DNA of 64,000 nucleotides from Paenibacillus sp. S150 (GTDB lineage Bacteria > Bacillota > Bacilli > Paenibacillales > Paenibacillaceae): positions 1 to 64,000 of the forward strand of contig NZ_JACBYI010000039.1 in the NCBI RefSeq assembly GCF_019352175.1, given 5' to 3'. The notes under the pieces are model-generated. The model had not been told where the DNA came from. It made no database searches and saw only the letters and a program-made list of their open reading frames with translations. A program made the position numbers and the translations under genes. Numbering within the stretch: the first letter of the stretch is position 1; every line of letters starts with the position of its first letter. Positions 41,171-50,529 of this stretch are shown here, piece after piece.

Positions 41171-43456
41171 ATGCGGATATCGAACTATTTGCTGAAATTA
41201 ATTCTTCTTACTTTAATGATCGGCGCTTTTCCGGTGCTGATCTTAGGGTGGTATTCCTATCACTACTCCTCCCAATCGGTGCTGCAGCAGATCGAGGAAC
41301 GCAATTCCCAGGTGCTCCGGCAAAGCCAGCTCCGGGTAGAACAGACGCTCAAAATGATCGATTTCTCCACGACGCAGCTGCTGGGGCTGCCCACGGTCAC
41401 CCGGGCAATCCCCATAAAGCTCGGCATAGCGGATATGGAAATGATCCATGAGCTGTATAAAAATCTCGCGTCGATCCAGACATTCGAGCTGGGGATCAAG
41501 GATGTGTATTTGTTCAGTCTGGAGCAGAACTGGCTGATCAGCAATTCCGGTATGGATGCCTACGGCCAGCCGGGCCTGAAGGAGAAGCTGCGTCCCTTCT
41601 CCGCAATGGCGAACGGGTCCATGTGGATCAGCGGCAATTCGGCCAGCATTCAAGGCGCGGAGGGCATGGTCGAACTGGACCATGCCGTCATTAACATTAA
41701 GAAATGGCCGATCAATTCCAGCAGGCCCCGGGGCATGATCGCGGTGGTGCTGTCCTCCCAGCAGCTGATTGATCTGATTGACAGCGACCCGGGCATGGGC
41801 AGCGTGTTCATTCTGGACGGGGACGGCCGGGTAATTACCCATTCCGACCCTTCGCTGCTGGGTATGGATTTGGCGGGAGAACCTTATATTGAATCCATTA
41901 GAGGCCGGACGGATGCCGCCGGTGTATTCAATGGCATGGACGGGGAGCGCAAGGCTTCTGTTTCATTCCGCAAATCGGCTTACAACGGCTGGACTTATGT
42001 GTCGGTTGTGCCAACGCAGGCGGTTACCCGCCAGGCCACAGCCATCGGCAGGACGTCCATTCTGATCAGCCTGGGTGTACTTGCGGCCACGGTGCTCACG
42101 GCGCTGATCGGCTCGCGCCGGATGTACAGTCCCATACGGCATATTTACCGTTCCTTGTTGTCCGATAAGGAGCCGCGGCCCAAAAAAGATGAGTTCATTG
42201 CCATCTCCGACCGGATTCAGGGCATTCTCTCCGATCAGACCAAGCTGAAGTTTGAGCTTGCGGGACAGCAGCAGCAGCTTGCGGAGTTTCTGCTGCGCAA
42301 AATGATGCTGGGCGAAGCGAGGTCCCAGGGTATCCAGGAGCGCCTGGTGGATTATGGGTACGGCTATACGCGCCAGTGGACGGCAATGCGGGTGCTGCTC
42401 GTGCAGATTGACCGTCTCGACAGCAGCCGTTTTACGGAGAAGGACCGGGATCTGCTGCTGTTTGCCATCAGCAATATCGCGCTGGAGGTGGTCCCGGAAG
42501 CGGACCGGCTCCCGCCGATTGTCATCCGGGAGTCCGTAGTGATTCTAAGCGGCACGAAGACACAGTCGGAGAAGGCCTTCAAGGAATCCGTGTATGCCAG
42601 GGCGGCCGAGGTACAGACCTCCGTGAAGCGCTATCTCCAGCTTGAGACCAGCATCGGCATCAGCCGTTCCTGCACAGCCTGGCCCGAGGTGGGAAGGGGC
42701 TATGAAGAAGGCGAGAATGCGCTGAAGTACAGGGCCCGCCTGGGGGAAGAGGTCATTCTGTTTATCGAGGATGTCCAGCCGCTTAACCGCAAGGAAATCG
42801 TGTATCCCAAAAAGCTCGAAGATGAATTATCCGAAGCCATCAAATCACACGACAGGGAGCGGTCGCAAGCAGCGTTGTCCCAGGTAATGAATGCGCTCTC
42901 CAGTGAGGAATATGATCATCAGGAATACCAGATGTCGCTGGTCCGGCTGCTGATGGATCTCATCCGGCTCCTGCAGGACGCAGGCATCTCCCATCATCTG
43001 CTTAAGGCGGGCGAGGATTCCTTGTTCGAGGAGCTGCTTGGGATGCACAGCCCCAGAGATATTGAAGCCTGGTTCCGCAGTGTCATTGTCTATCCTGCGA
43101 TCCAGCTTCTGGAGGAACGGCAGGAAACACAATTCACCAGTATTTCGGAGGAGGTTAAGCAGCTGATCGCAGAAGCGTTCGATACGGATCTTACGCTGGA
43201 GAAATGCTCGGCCAGGCTGAACTATCATCCGCAATATATCAGCCGTGTGTTCCGTCAGGAGACGGGGATCAGCTTCACCGACTACCTGGCGCAATACCGG
43301 CTGGGTGTAGCCAAAAAGTGGCTTAAAGACACCGACCTGACGATCACCGAGATCGCCATGAAATTAAAATACAACAATCCGGCGAACTTCATCCGGTATT
43401 TCCGCAAGATGGAAGGGATTACTCCGGGTCAATACCGGACTAATCTGGTGGAATAG
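41171..43456 (+). CDS. Membrane-bound AraC-family regulator (YesS-like)
   Basis: A 761-residue protein with a membrane helix at about 8-30, a large extracytoplasmic sensor of about 250 residues (Cache-like), a second helix at about 288-308, a linker and a helical region, and a C-terminal AraC double helix-turn-helix (LEKCSARLNYHPQYISRVFR, QYRLGVAKKWLKDTDLTITE, NPANFIRYFRKMEGITPGQY). Such one-component sensors detect sugars outside and activate the neighbouring ABC and hydrolase genes. It sits within the operon it probably controls. Confidence 0.9.
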   Translation: MRISNYLLKLILLTLMIGAFPVLILGWYSYHYSSQSVLQQIEERNSQVLRQSQLRVEQTLKMIDFSTTQLLGLPTVTRAIPIKLGIADMEMIHELYKNLASIQTFELGIKDVYLFSLEQNWLISNSGMDAYGQPGLKEKLRPFSAMANGSMWISGNSASIQGAEGMVELDHAVINIKKWPINSSRPRGMIAVVLSSQQLIDLIDSDPGMGSVFILDGDGRVITHSDPSLLGMDLAGEPYIESIRGRTDAAGVFNGMDGERKASVSFRKSAYNGWTYVSVVPTQAVTRQATAIGRTSILISLGVLAATVLTALIGSRRMYSPIRHIYRSLLSDKEPRPKKDEFIAISDRIQGILSDQTKLKFELAGQQQQLAEFLLRKMMLGEARSQGIQERLVDYGYGYTRQWTAMRVLLVQIDRLDSSRFTEKDRDLLLFAISNIALEVVPEADRLPPIVIRESVVILSGTKTQSEKAFKESVYARAAEVQTSVKRYLQLETSIGISRSCTAWPEVGRGYEEGENALKYRARLGEEVILFIEDVQPLNRKEIVYPKKLEDELSEAIKSHDRERSQAALSQVMNALSSEEYDHQEYQMSLVRLLMDLIRLLQDAGISHHLLKAGEDSLFEELLGMHSPRDIEAWFRSVIVYPAIQLLEERQETQFTSISEEVKQLIAEAFDTDLTLEKCSARLNYHPQYISRVFRQETGISFTDYLAQYRLGVAKKWLKDTDLTITEIAMKLKYNNPANFIRYFRKMEGITPGQYRTNLVE

Positions 43457-43506
43457 AACAAGGGCTGCAGGAGCCTCTCAGCCAACAGGAAAGGTGTGCA
43501 ATTTAT

Positions 43507-45822
43507 TTGAACAGAAGCAGGCCTTACGGGTATTTCAAGGATCAGGGGAAACGATATGTCATTACCACTCCCCGCACGCCGGCAAGATGGTTCAACTATT
43601 TGTTTAACGACACGTATTATATGGAGGTTTCCCAGACCGGGCAGGGCGACAGTGTTGCTTTTCAGCCCCGGAACCGCACCTTTACACGGGGCTTCCGCTA
43701 TTTCTATATTAAGGATCAGGAGACGGGGAATGCATGGTCTCCGATGTACCAGCCGCTGAAGACTGAACCGGAGGCTTATGAGTGCATTCATGGCTTAGGG
43801 GCCACCGAAATTCGTTCCAGATATAAGGATATCGAAACCTCTGTGCATGTGTTTGTGCCCATGAAGGGCCAGCAGGAGATCTGGACGGTCACACTGACGA
43901 ATACAGGCGCGAAGCCGAGAGACCTATCCCTGTTCACAGCATTTGCGCTGGAGAATGGCGGAGTCATGGGCAGCAAATGCGAATTCGATGAGGAATTGCA
44001 AATTCTGTCGGCCTTTTCCTTTCCCTATCATGTCACCTATGAGCAGAAGGCCGGGTGCGACGACCATACGAATCATGTGTATGTCTATTCGGACCGTCCG
44101 GTGGATTCCTACGACTGCAGCCAGCGCGCTTTTTTTGGCGGCGATGACATATATGAGCTGCCGGCCGCCGTACAGAACGGGAGCTGCTCGGGCCGGCGGG
44201 CAGAGGCGGAGCATCCGCTCGGAGCGCTTCAGCAGGCGGTCGCGCTTCAGCCGGGAGAACAGGCGGTGAGCCGTTTCGTGGTCGGCTGCGCCCAATCCCC
44301 GGAAGAGATCCGCCGCAGCAAGGCGGAGCTTGCCGCCAAGGGATATGACAGCCTGCGCAGGGAAACCGAAGCGTACTGGGAGCGGATCAGCGGCACCTTC
44401 CGGGTGGCGACGCCGGATGCGAATGTTGATGCGTTCATGAATGTCTGGCTCAAAAAACAGATTGTAATGCAGACCCGCACGAACCGCATGTCCAATTATT
44501 GCCCGATCCGCAACCAGCTTCAGGATGCTCTGGGCTATGCCCTTATCGATCCGTCCGGAGCAGCGGAGTATATGATATCTGTCCTGAAGGGCCAGGAAAC
44601 CGGCGGCTTCATTCAGCAGTGGATTATGACGGACGGATCTCCGCCCAAGCATCTGTGCCTTCTTAACCATACGGATGGTCCGGTATGGCTGATCATCTGC
44701 ATGACAGCGCTGCTGAATCAATGCGGAGATGCGGAGCTTCTGCACCGGCAGGTCGGGTTCAAAGATTCCAGTGAGAGCGCCAGCATTTATAAGCATCTGC
44801 TGTTGGCCGCCGATTATATGGCAAGTGCAACCGGGGCCCACGGGCTGTGCCTTATGGGCGACGGGGATTGGAACGACCCGATCAACGGCCCCGGACGGCT
44901 GGGCCGCGGCGAATCGGCCTGGAACACGATGGCGCTGGCCTATGCCGTTCAGGCACTGCTTCCGTTCTGTGAACAGCTTGGCGACACGGACAGCGAACAG
45001 CATCTTCGGTCCATTGCCGGACGGCTTGCGGACGCTGTGAACAGCACCTGCTGGGACGGCGGCTGGTATGTGGCCGGATTCGACGATTACGGGAAACCGT
45101 TCGGGACGGCACAGGATGAGGAAGGCAAGCTGTTCCTGAACACCCAGACCTGGGCCGTGATGAGCGGCATCGCCGGAGGAGAGCGGCTGGACAAGTGTCT
45201 TGCGGCTATCGACAGCCTGAACACCCCTTTTGGCCCGAGGCTTTTGGAGCCGCCGTTTCGCGGATGGAATCCCAAGTGGGGAAGAATCAGCCTTAAGCTG
45301 GCGGGCGCTACGGAGAACGGCTCCGTCTATTGCCATGCCTCCATGTTCAAAGCGTTCGCCGACTGCATCGCAGGCAGGGGAGCCGAGGCCTGGGAGACGA
45401 TCAGCAGAACACTGCCGACGCACCCGGACAACCCGCCGGAGAGCAACGGGCAGGTGCCGATTTTTGTACCCAACTATTATTTTGGCTTGGCCGATTCACC
45501 GAACTACGGCAAGTCCAGCCATCATGTCTCTACCGGTACGGTGGGCTGGATGCTCTGGACTACGCTGGAATATGCGCTGGGCATCAGAGCTACAGCCGGC
45601 GGACTCGTCATCGACCCGTGCATTCCCGCCGGATGGCCCGAATACCGGGTGGAGCGGAAGTTCCGCACGGCAACCTACCGGATACATGTCGCCAATCCTG
45701 ACCGGATAAGCCGGGGGGCGGCAAGGGTAACTGTGGATGGTGAAGCCTGGATCGGTACCGCCCTTCCTTATGAAGCAGGAAGGGAGTATGAGGTTGCTGT
45801 CCGGCTGGAGCCGGAACAATAA
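43507..45822 (+). CDS. GH94-type glycoside phosphorylase-like protein (cellobiose phosphorylase family)
   Basis: A 771-residue cytoplasmic protein. The N-terminal half is a beta-sandwich (YGYFKDQGKRYVITTPRTPA, QGDSVAFQPRNRTFTRGFRY); the (alpha/alpha)6 barrel contains MSNYCPIRNQLQDALGYALI and LMGDGDWNDPING (451-460), the GH94 catalytic region. GH94 enzymes split beta-linked disaccharides with phosphate to give a sugar-1-phosphate, saving ATP. Specificity (cellobiose, cellobionate, or an acidic disaccharide) cannot be read. TTG 43507 is the only start near the ribosome site AGGAAAGG; the exact start is uncertain. Confidence 0.85.
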   Translation: MNRSRPYGYFKDQGKRYVITTPRTPARWFNYLFNDTYYMEVSQTGQGDSVAFQPRNRTFTRGFRYFYIKDQETGNAWSPMYQPLKTEPEAYECIHGLGATEIRSRYKDIETSVHVFVPMKGQQEIWTVTLTNTGAKPRDLSLFTAFALENGGVMGSKCEFDEELQILSAFSFPYHVTYEQKAGCDDHTNHVYVYSDRPVDSYDCSQRAFFGGDDIYELPAAVQNGSCSGRRAEAEHPLGALQQAVALQPGEQAVSRFVVGCAQSPEEIRRSKAELAAKGYDSLRRETEAYWERISGTFRVATPDANVDAFMNVWLKKQIVMQTRTNRMSNYCPIRNQLQDALGYALIDPSGAAEYMISVLKGQETGGFIQQWIMTDGSPPKHLCLLNHTDGPVWLIICMTALLNQCGDAELLHRQVGFKDSSESASIYKHLLLAADYMASATGAHGLCLMGDGDWNDPINGPGRLGRGESAWNTMALAYAVQALLPFCEQLGDTDSEQHLRSIAGRLADAVNSTCWDGGWYVAGFDDYGKPFGTAQDEEGKLFLNTQTWAVMSGIAGGERLDKCLAAIDSLNTPFGPRLLEPPFRGWNPKWGRISLKLAGATENGSVYCHASMFKAFADCIAGRGAEAWETISRTLPTHPDNPPESNGQVPIFVPNYYFGLADSPNYGKSSHHVSTGTVGWMLWTTLEYALGIRATAGGLVIDPCIPAGWPEYRVERKFRTATYRIHVANPDRISRGAARVTVDGEAWIGTALPYEAGREYEVAVRLEPEQ

Positions 45823-45867
45823 ACGGAGCGTATAACAGAGCAAATATAGATTGGAGCGTATAAACCC

Positions 45868-47691
45868 ATGCTGTTTCCAAAAGATACGATGACGCGCGAA
45901 ATTAAGGATCTATCAGGCATATGGCGCTTTAAGGCGGACCCGGGCAATGAAGGCAGGGAAAAGAAGTGGTACAAGGAGCCGCTTCAGGACACGATCCTCA
46001 TGCCGGTACCCGCCAGCTACAACGATATCACCCAGGATGCGGCGCTGCGTGACCACATCGGGGATGTCTGGTACGAGCAGACCTTCAGGGTTCCCCGTAC
46101 CTGGACCGGCGACCGGATCATGCTGTGGGTGGGAAGCGCCTGCCATCATGCGGCAGTGTGGGTCAACGGTGTGGAGGCGGCTTCGCACAAAGGGGGCTTC
46201 CTTCCCTTTGAAGCCGATATTACGGACATCGCATTGCCCGGGCAGGAGAACCGCGTAACGATCGTGGTCAATAATATCCTCAATTGGCAAACGCTGCCGC
46301 CGGGGCGGATCAAAACATTCGATGACGAGAAGCATCCCGCAGGCTACCGGGTGCAGGAATATTTTCATGATTTCTTCAATTATGCCGGCATTCACCGGCC
46401 CGTGAAGCTGTACCGGACCTCCAGGTTGCACATTCAGGATGTAACGGCAACGGCGGATGTGCAGGGCGGTACGGGAATTGTCCATTATACAGTGGAGTGT
46501 TCCCGGCCGGAAGGAGAGGTCCGGCTCAGGCTGGTGGACGAAGCCGGGATCGAAGCGGCGGCAGGCAAGGGAAGCTCAGGACACCTGCGCGTAGAGAATG
46601 CCCGGCTGTGGAAGCCGCTGCAGGCATATCTCTATACCCTTCACGTAGAGCTTCTGGGTCCTGACGGGCAATTGGCCGACCATTATCAGCTGCAGGTGGG
46701 CATCCGTACCGTCAAAGTGGAAGGGACAAGGTTCCTGATCAACGGGGAGCCCTTCTACTTCAAGGGCTTCGGTAAGCATGAGGATAGCGATATTAAGGGG
46801 AAGGGACTGGACCAGGCGGTGAATGTGAAGGATATGAACCTGCTGAAATGGATCAACGCCAACTCCTTCCGCACCTCCCACTATCCGTATGCCGAAGAGC
46901 TGCTGGACCTGGCGGACCGCGAGGGAATTGTGGTTATCGGCGAGGTTCCGGCGGTGGGCTTCACTTTTTTCAACTATAACGACAAGGTGTATACGCCCGA
47001 CCAGGCCAACGATGAGACACTGGCTCATCATCTGGAGGTATTAAGCGATCTGATTGCGCGTGACAAAAACCATGCGTCCGTCGTCATGTGGAGCCTTGCG
47101 AATGAAGCGGCTACCTTTCAAGAAGAAGCGGTCCCCTATTTCAAGGAATTGGCGGATACGGCCCGCAGGCTGGACCCGCAGCGGCCGATTACCATTGTGC
47201 AATGGCCGCTGCCGGATAAATGCAAGGTGGCGCAGTTTTTTGATATCATCTGTGTGAACCGCTATTATTCCTGGTATCAGGACCCGGGTGCCCTGGAGCT
47301 GGTGGAGCATCAGGTGGAGTGGGAGCTGACGAACTGGTTCCGCAATTTCCAGAAGCCCGTGATCATGACCGAATACGGGGCGGATGCCATCGCCGGTTTT
47401 CACCAGGACCCTCCGGCCATGTTCACCGAAGAGTACCAACAGGAGCTGCTAACCCGCTATCATAACGTCTTTGACCGGCTCGACTTCGTGATCGGGGAGC
47501 ATGTCTGGGCGTTTGCGGATTTTGCCACCAAGCAGGGCATTACCCGAATTAACGGCAACAAGAAAGGCGTGTTCACCCGCCAAAGACAGCCCAAGGCAGC
47601 AGCCCAAATGCTCCGCAGACGCTGGGCGGAGATGGGGGAATATCCGGTTAAAACCGGGGCAGCCGAAATCATTGCCGGGGCAGAGAAGTAA
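45868..47691 (+). CDS. Beta-glucuronidase (GH2)
   Basis: A 607-residue GH2 enzyme: jelly-roll sugar-binding domain, immunoglobulin-like domain, then the TIM barrel. The acid/base is Glu413 in WSLANEAA and the nucleophile Glu502 in VIMTEYGADA. The Asn-x-Lys motif that recognises the glucuronate carboxylate is present at NKK 564-566 in RINGNKKGVFTRQRQPK, which separates glucuronidases from galactosidases. GKHEDSD at about 302-308 is another GUS hallmark. No signal peptide, so it acts on imported oligosaccharides. It closes the GH5 operon and shows that the substrate carries beta-linked glucuronic acid or a similar uronate. Confidence 0.93.
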   Translation: MLFPKDTMTREIKDLSGIWRFKADPGNEGREKKWYKEPLQDTILMPVPASYNDITQDAALRDHIGDVWYEQTFRVPRTWTGDRIMLWVGSACHHAAVWVNGVEAASHKGGFLPFEADITDIALPGQENRVTIVVNNILNWQTLPPGRIKTFDDEKHPAGYRVQEYFHDFFNYAGIHRPVKLYRTSRLHIQDVTATADVQGGTGIVHYTVECSRPEGEVRLRLVDEAGIEAAAGKGSSGHLRVENARLWKPLQAYLYTLHVELLGPDGQLADHYQLQVGIRTVKVEGTRFLINGEPFYFKGFGKHEDSDIKGKGLDQAVNVKDMNLLKWINANSFRTSHYPYAEELLDLADREGIVVIGEVPAVGFTFFNYNDKVYTPDQANDETLAHHLEVLSDLIARDKNHASVVMWSLANEAATFQEEAVPYFKELADTARRLDPQRPITIVQWPLPDKCKVAQFFDIICVNRYYSWYQDPGALELVEHQVEWELTNWFRNFQKPVIMTEYGADAIAGFHQDPPAMFTEEYQQELLTRYHNVFDRLDFVIGEHVWAFADFATKQGITRINGNKKGVFTRQRQPKAAAQMLRRRWAEMGEYPVKTGAAEIIAGAEK

Positions 47692-47942
47692 GTGGAATGG
47701 AGAATGAAATGGAATTAGGTAACCTAAATGGACGGAAGAGCTGGAAGCAGAGGGAATAGTGGGAAAAAGGCAACACTTGCGGAAAAGGGGATGAGTGGAG
47801 AATTAGGTTCACTTTTTCCACTTGAGCTTATCGCCTTGCCTCAGCAGGAAGGCCTGGAAATAACTTTACGCCCCCATTTCCATCATCTGTGGTGCCGCGT
47901 CAGCGGCATGGATGGCTTTGTGGGGTTATTTTCTTCCGGCTG
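47692..47942. repeat. Intergenic stretch with GTGGGAAAAAGG units
   Basis: Contains a forward unit AGTGGGAAAAAGGCAACACT (about 47758) and a reverse unit TTAGGTTCACTTTTTCCACT (about 47802) 40 bases apart, the same unit as at 1-660, 12.9 kb and 28.1 kb. No gene or clear terminator seen. Confidence 0.55.
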
Positions 47943-48722
47943 TCAATCTTCGGCCGGCCGCACGTAGACGCGTTCCCCATGACGTTCCACGATCACTCCG
48001 GATTCAAAGAAACCGCTCAGTACCGGGGCCGTCAGGATTTCAGAGGTAAGGCCGCTTTGCACGGCTTGGCCTCGCCGCAGCAGCAGAGTATGGCCGAAGA
48101 CCGGCAGTATCTCTTCGGTGTGATGGGTAACATAGATTAGCGTCGGCATTTCTTTCCCCAGGGCCAGCCCACGGATGCTGTCCAGCAGCCGTTCCCTTGA
48201 GAACAGGTCCAGTCCGTTGCAGGGCTCGTCCAGAATCAGCACGCGGGGATTGGCCATCAGCGCACGGGCAATCAGCAGCTTTTGCTTCTCGCCCTGGGAG
48301 CAGGTTCTGTATTCCCGGTCCCACAAATGAAAGCAGCCCAGCTGCTTCATGAGCTCTTCAGCACGTGCGTTGTCCTGCTCCGTCAAGTGATCGTACAATC
48401 CAATAGTGGCATGCTTGCCGCTGATGACGACGTACTGGGTACGGTCGGTGCCGTAGAGCTTCTCCTGCAAGGAGGAGCTTACCCAGCCGATGGATTTGCG
48501 CATTTCACGCAGATCCACTTCGCCGTAGCGTTCGCCAAGGACAGAGATAGTCCCCGTGGTGGGCCAGAGATACCCGGTAATCATATTTAACAGCGTGGTT
48601 TTTCCGGAACCGTTCAGGCCCAGGAGGGCCCAATGTTCTCCCGGGCGTATAGACCAGTTGATTCCGTTCAGCAAGGTGTGCTTGCCTTGGGTCCACGTTA
48701 CATTGTGTACATCAATAATCAT
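47943..48722 (-). CDS. ABC transporter ATP-binding protein (YlmA/ModF-like)
   Basis: A 259-residue ATPase from ATG 48722; the longer frame upstream has no ribosome site. Walker A GLNGSGKTT, signature CSQGEKQKLLIARAL, Walker B RVLILDEPCNGLD and H-loop YVTHHTEEI are all present. It resembles stand-alone ATPases such as YlmA rather than an importer subunit with adjacent permease; no permease gene is nearby. Possible role in metal or cofactor handling is speculative. It is divergent from the AraC gene at 48865. Confidence 0.85.
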   Translation of the reverse strand: MIIDVHNVTWTQGKHTLLNGINWSIRPGEHWALLGLNGSGKTTLLNMITGYLWPTTGTISVLGERYGEVDLREMRKSIGWVSSSLQEKLYGTDRTQYVVISGKHATIGLYDHLTEQDNARAEELMKQLGCFHLWDREYRTCSQGEKQKLLIARALMANPRVLILDEPCNGLDLFSRERLLDSIRGLALGKEMPTLIYVTHHTEEILPVFGHTLLLRRGQAVQSGLTSEILTAPVLSGFFESGVIVERHGERVYVRPAED

Positions 48723-48768
48723 GAGGTAACCTTCTTTCCGCAAGTTAATGCAGCTAATAATACTACTA

Positions 48769-48783
48769 TTATCATTATGATAA
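48769..48783. promoter_or_regulatory. Perfect 7-1-7 palindrome in the ABC/AraC divergent region
   Basis: TTATCAT-T-ATGATAA is a perfect 15-base palindrome lying 46 bases upstream of the ABC ATPase start. The 7-1-7 design is that of Fur/PerR-family boxes (PerR consensus TTATAATnATTATAA), from which each half differs at one base. Identity of the regulator is unknown. Confidence 0.4.
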
Positions 48784-48836
48784 ATGCATCCCGGCCGAAA
48801 GTCATTGTGAAAAGTGCTCGGAAACGAAGCACTTTT

Positions 48837-48845
48837 TGCTATAAT
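48837..48845 (+). promoter_or_regulatory. Extended -10 promoter of the AraC gene
   Basis: TGCTATAAT is a TGn-extended -10 element, about 20 bases upstream of the ATG at 48865. No good -35 is seen at the right distance. It is directly preceded by a perfect hairpin, AAAAGTGC/GCACTTTT (48810-48836). Confidence 0.45.
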
Positions 48846-48864
48846 GGCAGCAGGTGAGATAACT

Positions 48865-49686
48865 ATGGAGATTAATGTGCTGACAGATACCTTTGAGCTT
48901 TGGAAAGGCAAAAGCGGTTTTGCGAACACTCCGCATGAGCATGCGGACTGGTACCAGGTTACCCTGCCCGTAAAAGGGACATGCGACTTGCTGCAGAACA
49001 GGAAATGGTACGGGCTCCAGGCCGGAGAAGGTTTCCTTCAGCAGCCTCAGACAGAGCATTCTTTTCAGGTTGGTGCCTTATCGGCTGTTATCGTAATCAA
49101 GTTTCGCGGCAGCCTTCTGAACCGGATGAACCAGACGGTGCCGGGAGGTTCACGGGAATATAGAATGATGCAGGATTTTAATCCTGAAGAGATTACTGCG
49201 CTCTTCCGCAACTGGTCCTATGATTTGCTGGGAAATGAAACGGACCCTCTGATGGTCCAGCAATTGGAGGTCCAGGTGGGGGGATACCTTGAGCGGCTGC
49301 TTCAGGGGGACCGGGAAACAGACCGGCCTGTAGACAGAAATTCCTTTCCCCGCCCCTATACGGCTGATCCCCATATGACCCGGGTGCTCGATTATCTGCA
49401 TAGCTGCTATATGACTGCCGTTGACATTGAATCCATGGCTGTCATCGCTCTGCAGAGCCGGTATCATTTTATCCGTTCGTTCAAACATTTGACGAAGCTT
49501 ACACCTTATCAGTATGTGTTAAGACTTAGAATCGGCGAAGCCCGGGAGAGGCTGCGGCTATCGAAGGAAACCGTGACGGAAATCAGCTTCGCCTTGGGAT
49601 TCTCCAGCGTTACGCAGTTCTACCGGGCTTTTCTGCGCCAGACCGGCATGACGCCGACGGATTACCGCAAATTCACCAGTATCTAG
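48865..49686 (+). CDS. AraC-family transcriptional regulator
   Basis: A 273-residue protein with an N-terminal cupin-like sensor (FANTPHEHADWYQVTLPVKG, LQAGEGFLQQPQTEHSF) and a C-terminal AraC double helix-turn-helix (YMTAVDIESMAVIALQSRYH, LRIGEARERLRLSKETVTEI, GFSSVTQFYRAFLRQTGMTP). The ATG at 48865 follows GGTGAG; the frame extending up to 48814 overlaps the promoter. The His-rich cupin could bind a metal or small ligand. Target may be the divergent ATPase gene or genes elsewhere. Confidence 0.88.
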   Translation: MEINVLTDTFELWKGKSGFANTPHEHADWYQVTLPVKGTCDLLQNRKWYGLQAGEGFLQQPQTEHSFQVGALSAVIVIKFRGSLLNRMNQTVPGGSREYRMMQDFNPEEITALFRNWSYDLLGNETDPLMVQQLEVQVGGYLERLLQGDRETDRPVDRNSFPRPYTADPHMTRVLDYLHSCYMTAVDIESMAVIALQSRYHFIRSFKHLTKLTPYQYVLRLRIGEARERLRLSKETVTEISFALGFSSVTQFYRAFLRQTGMTPTDYRKFTSI

Positions 49687-49820
49687 TTATTTACTGCGGT
49701 GATGTCATTGACGCGGAAAAAATTGGACATTATAATCTAACAAAACGGACGAAGCACGTCCCGTACTCCATGTCATTCTGGTGTGCGGGATTTTTTTGTG
49801 CAGAGAAGGAGACTTTCGGA

Positions 49821-50501
49821 ATGGGATTTGCCGAAGAACATGTGAAATGGCTGGAGTATCATAAGAACCGCAGGAACGGAGAACGTCTGGACCGTTTGAA
49901 GCGCGGGCATGGGCACGGTGAGCAAATGTTTGTGGAGCGGGTGTGGTGGCCGATTTTTGGACATTTGGAGGATCTTCATCCGGAGTACGAGGTCGCGGAT
50001 TGGCGGGGACGTCCTTATTTTGTTGATCTGGTGTGGAAGTCCGGGCAGGTCAGGCTTGCCATTGAAATCAAAGGGTATGGCCCTCATGTGCAGCATACGG
50101 ACCGGACCAGATACCGGCAGGAATTAAACAGGGAAACTTATCTGCAAATTGCAGGATACCGTGTCGTGGCCGTTCCCTATGATGATCTGGAGTCGGTGCC
50201 GGAGCTGACTATTTCTTTATTCAAATCTTTGCTGGCTCCATGCCTGCTGAAGAGCGCGGATGAAGAGAGCCGCCAGTATACCAGGCTGGAGAGGGACATT
50301 CTACGGATTGCTAGCCGCACCAAGGGGTTCATCAAGCCTGTTGATCTGGTCAACGGACTTGGAGTGAACCCGCGTACTGTCAAGAAACAAATGAACTCTT
50401 TGTGTGTAAAAGGGAAATTAAGACCTGTGATTGCCCGGGGCAGCAATCGAACCTGCCGGTATGAGTACGTTCATTCTTTGATGGATAACGAGCTATGGTA
50501 G
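49821..50501 (+). CDS. PD-(D/E)XK-like protein with C-terminal winged helix
   Basis: A 226-residue protein from ATG 49821 (GAAGGAG upstream). The N-terminal half has a nuclease-like core: Asp69 in YFVDLVW, then Glu82 and Lys84 in LAIEIKGYG, spaced as in PD-(D/E)XK/Vsr-like endonucleases, followed by ETYLQIAGYRVVAVPYDDLE, the DUF559-type ending. The C-terminal 70 residues look like a winged helix (RIASRTKGFIKPVDLVNGLG, NPRTVKKQMNSL). I do not recognise a named family. It could be a repair or self-defence nuclease; it has no methylase partner. Confidence 0.55.
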   Translation: MGFAEEHVKWLEYHKNRRNGERLDRLKRGHGHGEQMFVERVWWPIFGHLEDLHPEYEVADWRGRPYFVDLVWKSGQVRLAIEIKGYGPHVQHTDRTRYRQELNRETYLQIAGYRVVAVPYDDLESVPELTISLFKSLLAPCLLKSADEESRQYTRLERDILRIASRTKGFIKPVDLVNGLGVNPRTVKKQMNSLCVKGKLRPVIARGSNRTCRYEYVHSLMDNELW

Positions 50502-50529
50502 ATAACTTACAGTTGGGCTAGGTGGCAGA

